Shown: positions 27,254 through 36,357 of the stretch, piece by piece | Layout: the number at the start of each line of letters is the position of its first letter | Numbering within the stretch: position 1 is the stretch's first letter | NCBI GenBank assembly: GCA_035515235.1 | Contig: DATJBS010000014.1 | Span: 1 to 64,000, forward strand | Direction of reading: 5' to 3' | From: JAMLHH01 sp035515235 | GTDB taxonomy: Bacteria > Bacteroidota > Bacteroidia > Chitinophagales > JADIYW01 | DNA: 64,000 bases | The notes under the pieces: generated by a model | Databases searched by the model: none | What the model saw: the letters and a program-made list of their open reading frames with translations, nothing else | What the model was told of the DNA's origin: nothing | Program-made: the position numbers and the translations under genes

Positions 27254-28789
27254 ATGTTAACTGCAAAACAAATAGAGTCTTATAATCAAGTTCGGCTAAA
27301 AAATGCCAGAAATATAATTTGTCACGCTCCATTTACCAGCTTGAATTTCGAACAAAATGGGAATGTTAGCGCATGTTGTTATAACAGAAGTTTCTCTCTT
27401 GGTAAAATTCCTGATCAAAGTATAGATGAGATATGGAAAGGATCAAAAGCCAATGAATTAAGAACATATATCAAAAACAATGACTTATCAGGCGGTTGCT
27501 CTGCTTGCTCCGAAGTGATACAATCTGGAAACTATCAAGGAACAAAAGCAATTTATTATGACGAATTTGCTCCAAAAAATAATTGGCTGGAAAATTTAAA
27601 AAATAAATTTCAACAACCGGCTATTCAAATGCCTAGACTTTTTGAATTTGAACTTTCTAATAGTTGCAATCTCGAATGTATCATGTGTAATGGATATTTT
27701 TCGTCCTCCATTAGGAAAAATAGAGAGCAACTTCCACCAATTAAAAACCATTATGGGGATGAATTTGTAGAACAATTAATTCCTTATCTACCATATTTGA
27801 CGGATGTAAAATTTCTAGGTGGCGAGCCTTTCTTAATTGACATTTACTACAAAATATGGGATAAAATCATTCAAATTAATCCTAAAATAAAAGTACATAT
27901 CACTACTAATGGAAGCATTTTAAATAAAAAGACCAAAAAATATCTAGAACAATTAAATGCAGGAATCATCGTTTCGATTGAGTCCCTCAACAAAGAAAAT
28001 TATGAAGCCATTCGAATCAATGCAAACTTGGAGGAGGTCCTTCAGAATGTAGAATACTTCATACAATATACTCAAACCAAAAACACCTATTTATCTTTTG
28101 CTATTTGTCCGATTATCCAGAATAGATATGATATGCCTGATTTATTAAAATTCTGCAATTCAAAAAATATACATATTCACTTCAATACTGTTTGGACTCC
28201 TGAAAGTACTTCTTTGAGATTTTTGGAGTATAATGAACTACAAAAAGTCATTGAGTATTATTCAGATTTCACATTTGAAAATCGTACAAATATTCAGAAA
28301 GAGAACAACGAAAAACTGAACGATTTTATCGCTCAATTAAAAGCTTGGCTATCTGAAGCAGAAGCTGAGAATTCAAGTAATGAAAGTTTATCTAATTGGG
28401 AACTAGCTATTCAATCCATTGATTTAAAAGAGAAAGACTCTAATAAAATATTATTCTTAGAATCTAATCATTACAAGGATAAGCTTACAAATGATTCGAA
28501 TATATTGATTCAATCTTTAAAAACTTTACATCAACAGATTGGAAGTCGAGATTTTATTAATCTTTATATTGAAAACATGAATCTTTTAGCAAGAGAGGTG
28601 CTGAATCAAAATGATTTAGAATTATTTAAAACAAAAACAAGTTCTTTCCTTGAAATAACCAATGGATTTGAAAATTTGAATAATCTGTCAGAAGAATTAA
28701 TCAGGACAGGATTTATTTTTCAAATAAATTTCTTTCATCAAACAAACCTTTCTCAAATGGAATCATTAGTAAAAAATAGATTTCAATAA
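27254..28789 (+). CDS. radical SAM protein with N-terminal SPASM-like block and long C-terminal extension
   Basis: The protein of 511 aa has N-terminal cysteines C23, C41, C42, C82 and C85 (GNVSACCYNRSFSLGK, DEIWKGSKANELR, GCSAC) and the radical SAM motif CNLECIMC at 138-145, followed by SSSIRKNREQLPPI and FLGGEPFLI. The C-terminal 180 residues are helical and share no motif I know. It is one of three related proteins here and is the only one on the plus strand, divergent by 70 bp from 25705-27183 and convergent, 1 bp apart, with 28791-30206. The SPASM-first order is kept. Confidence 0.82.
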   Translation: MLTAKQIESYNQVRLKNARNIICHAPFTSLNFEQNGNVSACCYNRSFSLGKIPDQSIDEIWKGSKANELRTYIKNNDLSGGCSACSEVIQSGNYQGTKAIYYDEFAPKNNWLENLKNKFQQPAIQMPRLFEFELSNSCNLECIMCNGYFSSSIRKNREQLPPIKNHYGDEFVEQLIPYLPYLTDVKFLGGEPFLIDIYYKIWDKIIQINPKIKVHITTNGSILNKKTKKYLEQLNAGIIVSIESLNKENYEAIRINANLEEVLQNVEYFIQYTQTKNTYLSFAICPIIQNRYDMPDLLKFCNSKNIHIHFNTVWTPESTSLRFLEYNELQKVIEYYSDFTFENRTNIQKENNEKLNDFIAQLKAWLSEAEAENSSNESLSNWELAIQSIDLKEKDSNKILFLESNHYKDKLTNDSNILIQSLKTLHQQIGSRDFINLYIENMNLLAREVLNQNDLELFKTKTSSFLEITNGFENLNNLSEELIRTGFIFQINFFHQTNLSQMESLVKNRFQ

Positions 28790-28790
28790 A

Positions 28791-30206
28791 TTACATCGCT
28801 GTTTTTAGCTTTTGCAATAAAACATCAACTTCATTGTTTCTTATGTTTTCTATTATAATATCTATAGGAGCATTATAAAGAATTTGATACATTTTTTGAA
28901 TGCTTTCCGCTTCATTCAGTCTTGTTTCCAATTCTAAAGTTGTTTCTAGAACCTCACTTCTTACCTTATTCATGTTTTGAGGAAAAGAGTCGTATTCTTC
29001 TAATTTATGGATAAACAATTTTTTAAAATCTTCTGAATTCTCTAGAGTTCCTTCTTGATTGGTGGTTCTCAAGTGAGCATCGTCCATCCAATTTTTAATT
29101 TGATTAAATACTAGATTCTTGTAAGTTTCGACATTATAATCAAATATATTTTTCTTGTATTTTAATTTATAATGAAAAGTTACACTGGACAATTTCTCAT
29201 AAATTCCTTTCAATTCTTCGTAGGACAATTTCCATATAGATAAATCTTCTGGATACATGATAGAATTGAACCAAAGATGAACATTATGATGATTACAGAA
29301 CTTAACAAATTCTGGCATTTCTTCCCAATTATTCCTCATGGGATTAATCATTATACAAATACTTCTTCCATTTTTTTGGCAGTATTCTTTAAAATAAAGA
29401 AAGTTTTCTAGCACTTTATCCAAATGTCCATTCACTCTTATTTCACTATACCTTTCAGGAATTAAAGAGTCAATAGATAGGTTAATATGGAAATTCCCTT
29501 TTTCTAATATAGATTTTGCCCTTTTATTTAATGTAGTCCCATTGGTCGCAATGACCATTCTACAATTGGGATTTAATGCTATAAACTGATCCCAAATATC
29601 ATAATATATTTTAATTAAAAAAGGCTCACCGCCATTGAATCTAGCTTCATACAAATGAGGTATAAATTGCTTCAATTCTTCAACAAACTTTGCTCCGTAT
29701 GGACTCTTTAAAGCAGGTAAATGCTCGCGGTTTGCACGAATAGAAGAAGACAATAAACCTGTACACATAGTACATTCTAAATTACAAGTATTAGACAATT
29801 CAAACTCCATCATTGTTGGAAAATCTCCTAATGGATAATCATTATCATATGCCTTGGCTAATACATTAGTGAAGTTGGAATTCTTAATATAATTATTACA
29901 CTTTTGGCATCTCTTCTCTAAATCGAAGTTTTTAATGTTTTCTCTGAGCTGACTGAATCTTTCTCCATTCCAAATATCTGAAATTGTTGTATCCTCTGAA
30001 TATTTTTCTGGCTGATCAAAGGTCAACCAACAATTTGCAACATCTCCTAAAGAATTGAAATACATATTGCTAAATGGAGCATGACAGATATAAGTTTTAT
30101 CTTTTATTACTCTACTTTTATAATAAGATTGATACTCTTTGGGAATGTTTTCTTGTTCTGAAAACACAGACTTTATATATCCTTTGACGTTTTGAATGAC
30201 TCCCAC
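28791..30206 (-). CDS. radical SAM protein with N-terminal SPASM-like block and C-terminal extension
   Basis: This 471-aa protein is the third member of the trio. N-terminal cysteines are C41, C59, C100 and C103 (GDVANCWLTFDQPEKY, SDIWNGERFSQLREN, CQKC). The radical SAM motif CNLECTMC is at 141-148, followed by SSSIRANREHLPALKSPYG and FNGGEPFLI. The C-terminal 150 residues are hydrophilic and helical. The double Cys seen in some of the other copies is CW here. It starts 36 bp after the SGNH hydrolase stop and so probably shares a transcript with the three upstream minus-strand genes. Confidence 0.82.
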   Translation of the reverse strand: MGVIQNVKGYIKSVFSEQENIPKEYQSYYKSRVIKDKTYICHAPFSNMYFNSLGDVANCWLTFDQPEKYSEDTTISDIWNGERFSQLRENIKNFDLEKRCQKCNNYIKNSNFTNVLAKAYDNDYPLGDFPTMMEFELSNTCNLECTMCTGLLSSSIRANREHLPALKSPYGAKFVEELKQFIPHLYEARFNGGEPFLIKIYYDIWDQFIALNPNCRMVIATNGTTLNKRAKSILEKGNFHINLSIDSLIPERYSEIRVNGHLDKVLENFLYFKEYCQKNGRSICIMINPMRNNWEEMPEFVKFCNHHNVHLWFNSIMYPEDLSIWKLSYEELKGIYEKLSSVTFHYKLKYKKNIFDYNVETYKNLVFNQIKNWMDDAHLRTTNQEGTLENSEDFKKLFIHKLEEYDSFPQNMNKVRSEVLETTLELETRLNEAESIQKMYQILYNAPIDIIIENIRNNEVDVLLQKLKTAM

Positions 30207-30242
30207 TTCTCTAAATTAACTAAGTATTAATTGCTTTTCCAA

Positions 30243-31370
30243 TTATTGATGAAATTTTACCTCATAAGTGCTATCAACTGTCGGCTGAATTAAATCATAA
30301 ATACAATTAGACATCAATCTATAACCTTGCGCAGTATGATGATGATCAATTTTCCACCACAACGATTTAAAAGAATCGAGATCATTTAGAATAGATTCTT
30401 GATAACAAGAAGTGACACTTTCAATTTTTAAATAATCACTAACTTTTCGACTTGAATCAATCTTGGAAAGATTACCAACGTTATAGTAGTTATAATCAGT
30501 ACTATAATGAACTAAAATAACCTGAGTTTGATTTTTTTGAGCCCAATCATTATATAAATATACTAATTGCTCAAAGTAATATGTTGATTGATTATTCTTA
30601 AGATTCTCTAAAGAAATATAATATTCTTTCTTTGTTATTAGATTTCGTAATAATCTAACAATATAACTATAAGCATAAACATATTCGAAATACGGTGCTT
30701 TTTGATATTTTAATTGATTATTTTTAAACCTTTCATATCCTCCTCTCAATAGAAGATCTTCATCAAAATCTTGGTTAGAAAGTACCTGTACAACTATATC
30801 AGGTTTTAATTGATACAATTCATGTTGAAGATTGTAAAAATTAGTAAATGGATCTGAAGCACTTATACCTCCATTATACCATCTAATATTTCTTTTCGAA
30901 TATTTTTTAGAAATCTGTGCCACCCAAGAGCTATCTTGTGTCGCTCCAACACCCTCAGTAAAAGAATCTCCTAAAGCTAAGATGTTGAGATTTTTTTTAT
31001 TTGAAGTATCCCATTCTCCATCTGAATATCCCCAACTATTTGTTTTAAATAAAAAATCAAATTCTCCATTTGATTTTAGATTGAAAGATTCATTTGGAGT
31101 GCGTTTATGTATAATTTTATCTGGTCTAAATTTGTACAAAGATTCGTATTTCCCTGACTTTCTTTCTATATGAGTTTGATTAATTCCAATTATTCTCAAT
31201 CCAAATTCAATCAACAACAAGCAATAAACCAAATACTTTAATATTGCTAATAATTTGGGATACCAAGAGTATTTTGAAAAAAGCTTTTTTAAAATTTTGT
31301 AGAAAATATAAACAATTGAAATATAAACAATTATCGTAGCAATCCAATTGGGTTCTGAAAAAAAATTCAT
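30243..31370 (-). CDS. membrane-anchored SGNH/GDSL hydrolase-like protein
   Basis: The protein of 375 aa has one or two N-terminal membrane helices (WIATIIVYISIVYIFYKIL and YLVYCLLLIEFGLRI) and an SGNH-fold domain outside. Block I is ILALGDSFTEGVGA with the nucleophile Ser at about 138; block II Gly follows in WYNGGIS; block V has WKIDHHHTAQGY with Asp and His. Such proteins add or remove O-acetyl groups on glycans, as with AlgX/PatB-like or Csx-type esterases, or act as lipases. In this context an O-acetyl esterase or transferase for the surface glycan is most likely, by inference. It is followed by a radical SAM gene and preceded after 14 bp by a GT2 gene. Confidence 0.72.
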   Translation of the reverse strand: MNFFSEPNWIATIIVYISIVYIFYKILKKLFSKYSWYPKLLAILKYLVYCLLLIEFGLRIIGINQTHIERKSGKYESLYKFRPDKIIHKRTPNESFNLKSNGEFDFLFKTNSWGYSDGEWDTSNKKNLNILALGDSFTEGVGATQDSSWVAQISKKYSKRNIRWYNGGISASDPFTNFYNLQHELYQLKPDIVVQVLSNQDFDEDLLLRGGYERFKNNQLKYQKAPYFEYVYAYSYIVRLLRNLITKKEYYISLENLKNNQSTYYFEQLVYLYNDWAQKNQTQVILVHYSTDYNYYNVGNLSKIDSSRKVSDYLKIESVTSCYQESILNDLDSFKSLWWKIDHHHTAQGYRLMSNCIYDLIQPTVDSTYEVKFHQ

Positions 31371-31384
31371 TTGATACTTTTAGT

Positions 31385-32086
31385 TTAATTCTTCAATCGA
31401 TAATAAAATAAATTATAAATAAACTCAAAAATCGTATTGAATCCTACATAAGACTTCCTTCTTTCATTCTTATAAAAGACAGTTGAGACTTGACATATTC
31501 TAAAATTAAGTTTTAAAGCTTGAATCATGATTTCTGCATCCGTAAACCAATCATTAGAAATTAAATTTAACTGATCAAAAGCAGTTCTTGATAATATTTT
31601 AGGTTTAGAATTCACATCTTTTATAGCCACTTTAGGCCTATAAATAATTGTAAATAAGATATTATATACTTTGGAAATCAATGTTCTATAAAACCCATCA
31701 TATCTATAATGTCTATAAGTTTTCACTAGATCATACTGACCTTTATTGATTATATTAAATACGGTTACAACATCAGAAACTGGCATCTGACCATCTCCAT
31801 CCAATACACAAATATATTGGCCTGAAGCGGCTTCCATTCCCATCCTCATATCCCAACCCATTTTACCTTCTTTTTTCTTTGTAATCGATTTTACAAAGTC
31901 ATATTTCTGCTGGATAAACTGTGAAATCTGAGGTGTAGTATCTTTATCATTATCATAGTTTGCAACTAAAATTATTTCAAAAGAATGAATGTCAGCTAAC
32001 TTCAATTCACTAATTACTTGCTCTACAAATTGGAGTAAAAAAAATTCGGATTTATATCCTAGTATCACTACTGATAAATCTATCAT
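31385..32086 (-). CDS. GT2 family glycosyltransferase
   Basis: This short GT2 protein of 233 aa starts DLSVVILGYKSEFFLLQF, has EIILVANYDNDKDTT in the nucleotide-binding part and VLDGDGQMP as metal-binding motif near residue 97. FTDAEIMIQALK near 185 corresponds to the acceptor-side DAE region of DPM1/GtrB-like enzymes. No strong membrane helix is present except a hydrophobic patch at FNTIFEFIYNLFYYRL at the C-terminus. It likely makes a polyprenyl-phosphate sugar. It is the first gene of the last minus-strand operon in the island and faces the mraZ promoter region across 438 bp. Confidence 0.8.
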   Translation of the reverse strand: MIDLSVVILGYKSEFFLLQFVEQVISELKLADIHSFEIILVANYDNDKDTTPQISQFIQQKYDFVKSITKKKEGKMGWDMRMGMEAASGQYICVLDGDGQMPVSDVVTVFNIINKGQYDLVKTYRHYRYDGFYRTLISKVYNILFTIIYRPKVAIKDVNSKPKILSRTAFDQLNLISNDWFTDAEIMIQALKLNFRICQVSTVFYKNERRKSYVGFNTIFEFIYNLFYYRLKN

Positions 32087-32524
32087 GAACTCGTTAGCCT
32101 TTTAAAGTAAATCCTACTTTAAACATAATCAATTAGATTCAAAACATTTTATGGTTGTGTTTATCACAGATTATAATTTAAAAAAAATCTATTGACTCCA
32201 ACCATCATTTGTAGATAAATCATCAAATACCAATGAATTATGTATAAATATAAAAATTCACTCCAAAATAAATTACTTGTTCAAAAAAAATGCAGTTCAT
32301 TATCCACAATATTGTGCATAACTAATAATCCACAACTGGCTGATTCACAGTAAATTAACAACGCAATGAACAATTGACCTAACGAAACCAACGTTTTTAT
32401 CAACGTTTTCCAAATCACAAAGCATTGATTAAGTGGGAATTTGTGTCAAAAAGTGGCGTAAAGTGGGAAAAATCTTATAATTTTATGATTCATTATATTT
32501 TTTCACGCTTAGACCGCTTCAATT
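32087..32524. other. intergenic region between the island and the dcw cluster
   Basis: This 438-bp stretch has no coding frame that I would call a gene. The right third holds the MraZ operator (32431-32470) and a possible -7 element TATATTTT at 32494-32501. The left part is AT-rich, with no clear promoter for the divergent glycosyltransferase gene and no terminator. Confidence 0.5.
32431..32470 (+). promoter_or_regulatory. MraZ operator: four 10-bp boxes
   Basis: Four consecutive decamers read AAGTGGGAAT, TTGTGTCAAA, AAGTGGCGTA and AAGTGGGAAA, in exact 10-bp register, one helical turn apart. The GTGG core matches the known MraZ binding boxes in front of dcw operons in E. coli and Mycoplasma, which are also repeated every 10 bp. 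The second copy is degenerate. The block lies 55 bp before the mraZ ATG, consistent with autoregulation of the whole dcw operon. Confidence 0.75.
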
Positions 32525-32983
32525 ATGACCGGATACACCGGACAATACGATTGCAAAATTGATGTCAAAGGAAGACTAAAACTTCCTGCGGGCATTTTGC
32601 GTCAATTGCCGGAAGGTCACCAAGGGAAGTTTGTCATCAATAAAGGACTTGACAACAATCTAGATCTATACACCCTAAGCGCGTGGGGGAAAGTCACTGA
32701 AAAACTCGAAAAACTCAATAAATTCAATAGTAAACACAGAGATTTCTTAAGAGCATTTTACAGAAACGCTGTTCACGTAGAATTAGATGGCAGTGACAGA
32801 ATGCTGATCTCCAAAAGAACTTCTGAATTAATAGGATTGAAAGACGAAGCTGTAATTATCGGCTACGGTTCTAATCTAGAGATATGGGCTAAAGAGGAAT
32901 ACGAAACCAAAATCAATGTAGAAATCGACAATTTCTCTGATATGGCGGACGATATATTAGGAAATATAAACTTGAACGAATAA
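32525..32983 (+). CDS. mraZ: transcriptional regulator MraZ
   Basis: The 152-aa protein has two SpoVT/AbrB-like repeats with the MraZ signature KIDVKGRLKLPAGIL near residue 12 and LDGSDRMLISKRTSELIG near 90. MraZ is a ring-forming DNA-binding protein that represses the division and cell-wall cluster by binding tandem boxes upstream. The boxes are present at 32431-32470. It is the first gene of the operon and its stop touches the rsmH ATG. Length and motif order are normal. Confidence 0.95.
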   Translation: MTGYTGQYDCKIDVKGRLKLPAGILRQLPEGHQGKFVINKGLDNNLDLYTLSAWGKVTEKLEKLNKFNSKHRDFLRAFYRNAVHVELDGSDRMLISKRTSELIGLKDEAVIIGYGSNLEIWAKEEYETKINVEIDNFSDMADDILGNINLNE

Positions 32984-33879
32984 TGACTTATCACATACCT
33001 GTGATGCTCAATGAATGTATTGATGGATTGAATATTCAGCCATCGGGCACCTATGTAGATGTTACATTCGGAGGTGGCGGTCATAGTCGTGCTATTCTGG
33101 AAAAGCTGGATGATAAAGGAAGATTGTTTGTTTTTGACCAAGATATCCAAGCAAAAGACAATTTACCTGATGATTCTAGAATCACATTCATACATAGTAA
33201 TTACAGACATCTACATAAATTCTTAAGACTAAACAAAGCACTTCCTGTCGATGGAATCCTAGCTGACTTTGGAGTTTCTTCTTATCAAATAGACACTCCT
33301 GATCGTGGATTTTCTATTCGTTTTGAAGGAAGATTAGATATGAGAATGAACCCATCAGCGACTTTGAGCGCATGGGAAGTTGTCAATACTTATTCGAAAG
33401 AACAATTGATGGACCTCTTCTACAAATATGGAGAAATCAATAATGCAAGAAAATTAAGTGAAGCCATCATTACTTCAAGAGGTGTTTCTCCTATTAATAC
33501 TACCAATGAATTATCTGATGTTGCACGACCTTTTTCTGGAATTAAAGGTGTCAAATATTTAGCTCAAGTTTTTCAAGCATTAAGAATTGAAGTCAATGAC
33601 GAAATTAAAGCAATTGAAGAATTCTTAGAACAAACCGCTGAAGTATTAAAGCCTGGGGGGAGACTCGTCATCATGGCTTATCATTCTCTAGAAGACAGAC
33701 CGGTCAAAAACTATTTAAAATTCGGAGTGCTTAAAGGCCAACCCGAAAAAGATTTATATGGCAATTATTTTTGCCCATGGAAATTAATCACTAAAAAACC
33801 AATAGAAGCCACAATTACAGAAACAGAAGAAAACCCAAGATCTAGAAGTGCTAAACTAAGAATTGCAGAAAAAATATGA
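32983..33879 (+). CDS. rsmH: 16S rRNA (cytosine(1402)-N(4))-methyltransferase RsmH
   Basis: The protein of 298 aa shows HIPVMLNECIDGL at the start, the SAM-binding DVTFGGGGHSRAIL motif, ILADFGVSSYQID and the C-terminal MAYHSLEDRPVKNYLK with ENPRSRSAKLRIAEK. RsmH methylates C1402 in the ribosomal decoding centre and is nearly always encoded after mraZ. The start overlaps the mraZ stop by 1 bp (TAATG), implying coupling. No oddities. Confidence 0.97.
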   Translation: MTYHIPVMLNECIDGLNIQPSGTYVDVTFGGGGHSRAILEKLDDKGRLFVFDQDIQAKDNLPDDSRITFIHSNYRHLHKFLRLNKALPVDGILADFGVSSYQIDTPDRGFSIRFEGRLDMRMNPSATLSAWEVVNTYSKEQLMDLFYKYGEINNARKLSEAIITSRGVSPINTTNELSDVARPFSGIKGVKYLAQVFQALRIEVNDEIKAIEEFLEQTAEVLKPGGRLVIMAYHSLEDRPVKNYLKFGVLKGQPEKDLYGNYFCPWKLITKKPIEATITETEENPRSRSAKLRIAEKI

Positions 33880-34277
33880 ATCCGAATTCTGAAGAAATAT
33901 TAAGCTCTGATTCGTCAGAAACAATTGCTCCAAAAGCAAAAATCTCACAGCAGATCATTCATGATTTGATGGATTTATTTGGTTTAGGAGATTTGCTCAA
34001 TCATACACAAGTGATTAAGCAAGTAGCTTTTTTTTTATTCATAATCGGTATCGCTGTCTTTCATATTTACAATTCTCACAAAGCAGTCAAGATGGTCAGA
34101 GAACAAAACAATTTGGAAAATGAAATCAAAGAACTCAGATGGGAGCAAATTTCTCTAAAGTCTGATTTGATGAAGAGAAGTATGCAGTCTGATATTGAGC
34201 AAAGCATTCAAAGCTTAGGATTAAAACGTTTAAAAACACCACCGTATAAAATAGAGATTCAGTCGAATGAAGATTAA
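33876..34277 (+). CDS. ftsL: FtsL-like small bitopic division protein
   Basis: The protein of 133 aa has a cytoplasmic N-terminal part of about 50 residues, a single membrane helix (AFFLFIIGIAVFHIYN), and a periplasmic coiled-coil-like segment (MVREQNNLENEIKELRWEQISLKSDL). This is the layout of FtsL, which forms a complex with FtsQ and FtsB and activates FtsW-FtsI. Sequence conservation in FtsL is low, so the call rests on topology and on position between rsmH and ftsI. It overlaps rsmH by 4 bp (ATGA) and ftsI by 11 bp. Confidence 0.85.
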   Translation: MNPNSEEILSSDSSETIAPKAKISQQIIHDLMDLFGLGDLLNHTQVIKQVAFFLFIIGIAVFHIYNSHKAVKMVREQNNLENEIKELRWEQISLKSDLMKRSMQSDIEQSIQSLGLKRLKTPPYKIEIQSNED

Positions 34278-36357
34278 AACTAACATACTACTCCGCATTT
34301 ACTTCGTGTATGGACTCATCATAATGAGTGCAGCGGCTGTGTTAATTAAAATCTACTACATTCAAAATTACAAAGATGATTACTGGATAAAAAAATCACA
34401 AGAACTTTCTACTAAAATGGTAGCAATACCTGGTGAAAGAGGAAATATCTATACCTACGACGAAAACCTATTAGCGACTTCAATACCTTTTTTTGATTTA
34501 TATGTAGACTTCGGCTCTGATGGCATGACTAAAGAATTATTTAATGCAAATGTGGATTCTTTAGCTATTTACATGGCGAATAATTTCAAGCAAAAGAGCC
34601 AAAAACAATACAAACAAATTTTAGTTCAAGCTAAAAAGAATAAAAAGAGATATCACCTTATCCGAAGAAATGTAGACTACTCAACTCTAAAAGAAATCCA
34701 ACAATGGCCTTTATTTAGAGAAGGGAAATATAAAGGTGGACTTATTGTAGAAACTAAACCAAGTAGAAAATATCCTTACTCCTCATTGGCACTTAGAACT
34801 ATAGGCGAAAATCGTCAAAACTCCCAATCTATAGGACTTGAAGCGTCTTATGATGAATATCTAAAAGGTACTGAAGGACAAATCCTTAAACAAAAAATTA
34901 GCGGAAATCTTTGGATGCCTATTCACAACGAATCTTCTATCGAACCCAAAAACGGTGATGATATCGTAACAACTATTGACATCAATTTACAAGATGCTAC
35001 CGAGACTGCGCTTAAAAAGGCATTGGATTCTAGTCAGGCAGAGTTTGGATGTGCAATCGTCATGGAAGTAGAAACTGGAGCAATTAGAGCTATAGCTAAT
35101 TTGGGAAGAACAGCAAGCGGTCAGCTTTGGGAAATGGATAATTATGCCGTCACCCACAAATCTGAGCCGGGTTCTACGTTTAAAGCGGCAAGTTATTTAA
35201 TGCTTTTAGATAAAAATTATATCCGAATCTCTGACACAGTGAGCAATGGTGGTGGAAGATGGAATTTCTATGGCAGAACTATGTACGATGAGCATATCTA
35301 CGAAAGTTCTTTGAGCATTAGAGATGCATTCGCTAGATCTTCAAATATTGCTATAGCTAGATTGATAGACGATAATTATAAAAAACAAAAAAACGAGTTC
35401 TACAAAACACTGCAAAGATACGGTCTGACAGAAGTTAGTGGAATTGATTTGAAAGGAGAAACAAAACCGAATGTATCACCACCAAAACAGTGGAGTAATT
35501 TATCTCTACCATGGAGAGCTACAGGATATGAGCAGACTTTCTCACCTCTACAAATTTTGACTTTTTACAATACTATCGCCAATAACGGATATAGAGCACA
35601 ACCCTACTTAGTAGAAAAAGTAACAAGAAACGGAAAAACTATTCATCAGTTTTTACCTCAAATTGGTAATAAACCTATTGCAAAACAAAGAGCAATCGAC
35701 GATATCAAAGAACTTTTAAAAGGAGTTATTGAAAACCAAAGAGGTACAGGTCGCTCTATCCAATCAGATTATTTTGAATTAGCTGGAAAATCTGGAACGG
35801 CCAAATTATTAGGAACCAATAAAAGCTACGGCAGTTCTAATCAGGCAATGTTTGCAGGCTTTTTCCCTGTCAAAAAACCTAGATATTCTTGTGTAGTATT
35901 AATTTATAATCCCAAAGGTGCTCATAGAACAGGTGGAGGAATCTCTGCTCCTGTCTTCAAAGAAATCGCTGAGAAAGCATTGTCTATAGATTTGCACTTA
36001 TCACCTGACTATAAGAAAACAGTAAAAGATTTACCAAAAATTCTTGCAAATGTAAAAGGGGAAACTCATCAGATTAAAGATGTTATCTCTAGATATGGCT
36101 ACAAAATGGATGTCGATGATGAGATTCAATATATAGATGTAGAAATCAGAAAATCAGGAATCAAACTACAGCCTACCGCTACCAAAATCAATACTCTTCC
36201 CAATTTAATAGGACTCAATTTCGATGATGCTTTATACATATTGGAGAATATGGGATTGAAAATTTCATATAATGGTTTAGGCAAAGTGGTTCAACAATCT
36301 ATACCTGCTGGAACGAAAATCTCAAAAGGTTCACAAATATTAATAACGATGAGATGA
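34267..36357 (+). CDS. ftsI: penicillin-binding protein, FtsI-type transpeptidase with PASTA domain
   Basis: The protein of 696 aa has an N-terminal membrane anchor, a dimerisation domain with AIPGERGNIYTYD, and a transpeptidase domain with the active-site motif SEPGSTFK (nucleophile S303), the SSN motif in FARSSNIAIARL, and AGKSGTAK. The last 60 residues (LPNLIGLNFDDALYILENMGLKISYNG) form a PASTA domain. It cross-links septal peptidoglycan together with FtsW. It is longer than E. coli FtsI because of the PASTA domain, which is common in Bacteroidota. It overlaps ftsL and murE and is a beta-lactam target. Confidence 0.95.
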   Translation: MKIKTNILLRIYFVYGLIIMSAAAVLIKIYYIQNYKDDYWIKKSQELSTKMVAIPGERGNIYTYDENLLATSIPFFDLYVDFGSDGMTKELFNANVDSLAIYMANNFKQKSQKQYKQILVQAKKNKKRYHLIRRNVDYSTLKEIQQWPLFREGKYKGGLIVETKPSRKYPYSSLALRTIGENRQNSQSIGLEASYDEYLKGTEGQILKQKISGNLWMPIHNESSIEPKNGDDIVTTIDINLQDATETALKKALDSSQAEFGCAIVMEVETGAIRAIANLGRTASGQLWEMDNYAVTHKSEPGSTFKAASYLMLLDKNYIRISDTVSNGGGRWNFYGRTMYDEHIYESSLSIRDAFARSSNIAIARLIDDNYKKQKNEFYKTLQRYGLTEVSGIDLKGETKPNVSPPKQWSNLSLPWRATGYEQTFSPLQILTFYNTIANNGYRAQPYLVEKVTRNGKTIHQFLPQIGNKPIAKQRAIDDIKELLKGVIENQRGTGRSIQSDYFELAGKSGTAKLLGTNKSYGSSNQAMFAGFFPVKKPRYSCVVLIYNPKGAHRTGGGISAPVFKEIAEKALSIDLHLSPDYKKTVKDLPKILANVKGETHQIKDVISRYGYKMDVDDEIQYIDVEIRKSGIKLQPTATKINTLPNLIGLNFDDALYILENMGLKISYNGLGKVVQQSIPAGTKISKGSQILITMR

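Noticed and set aside
22082..30242. A RiPP precursor peptide for the radical SAM enzymes
   Set aside because: Gaps between these genes are at most about 75 bp and hold no short frame with a leader-like or Cys-rich core; a precursor elsewhere in the genome cannot be excluded.
1037..32086. Prophage or integrative element
   Set aside because: No integrase, phage structural gene, attachment repeat or tRNA junction is seen; the content is metabolic.
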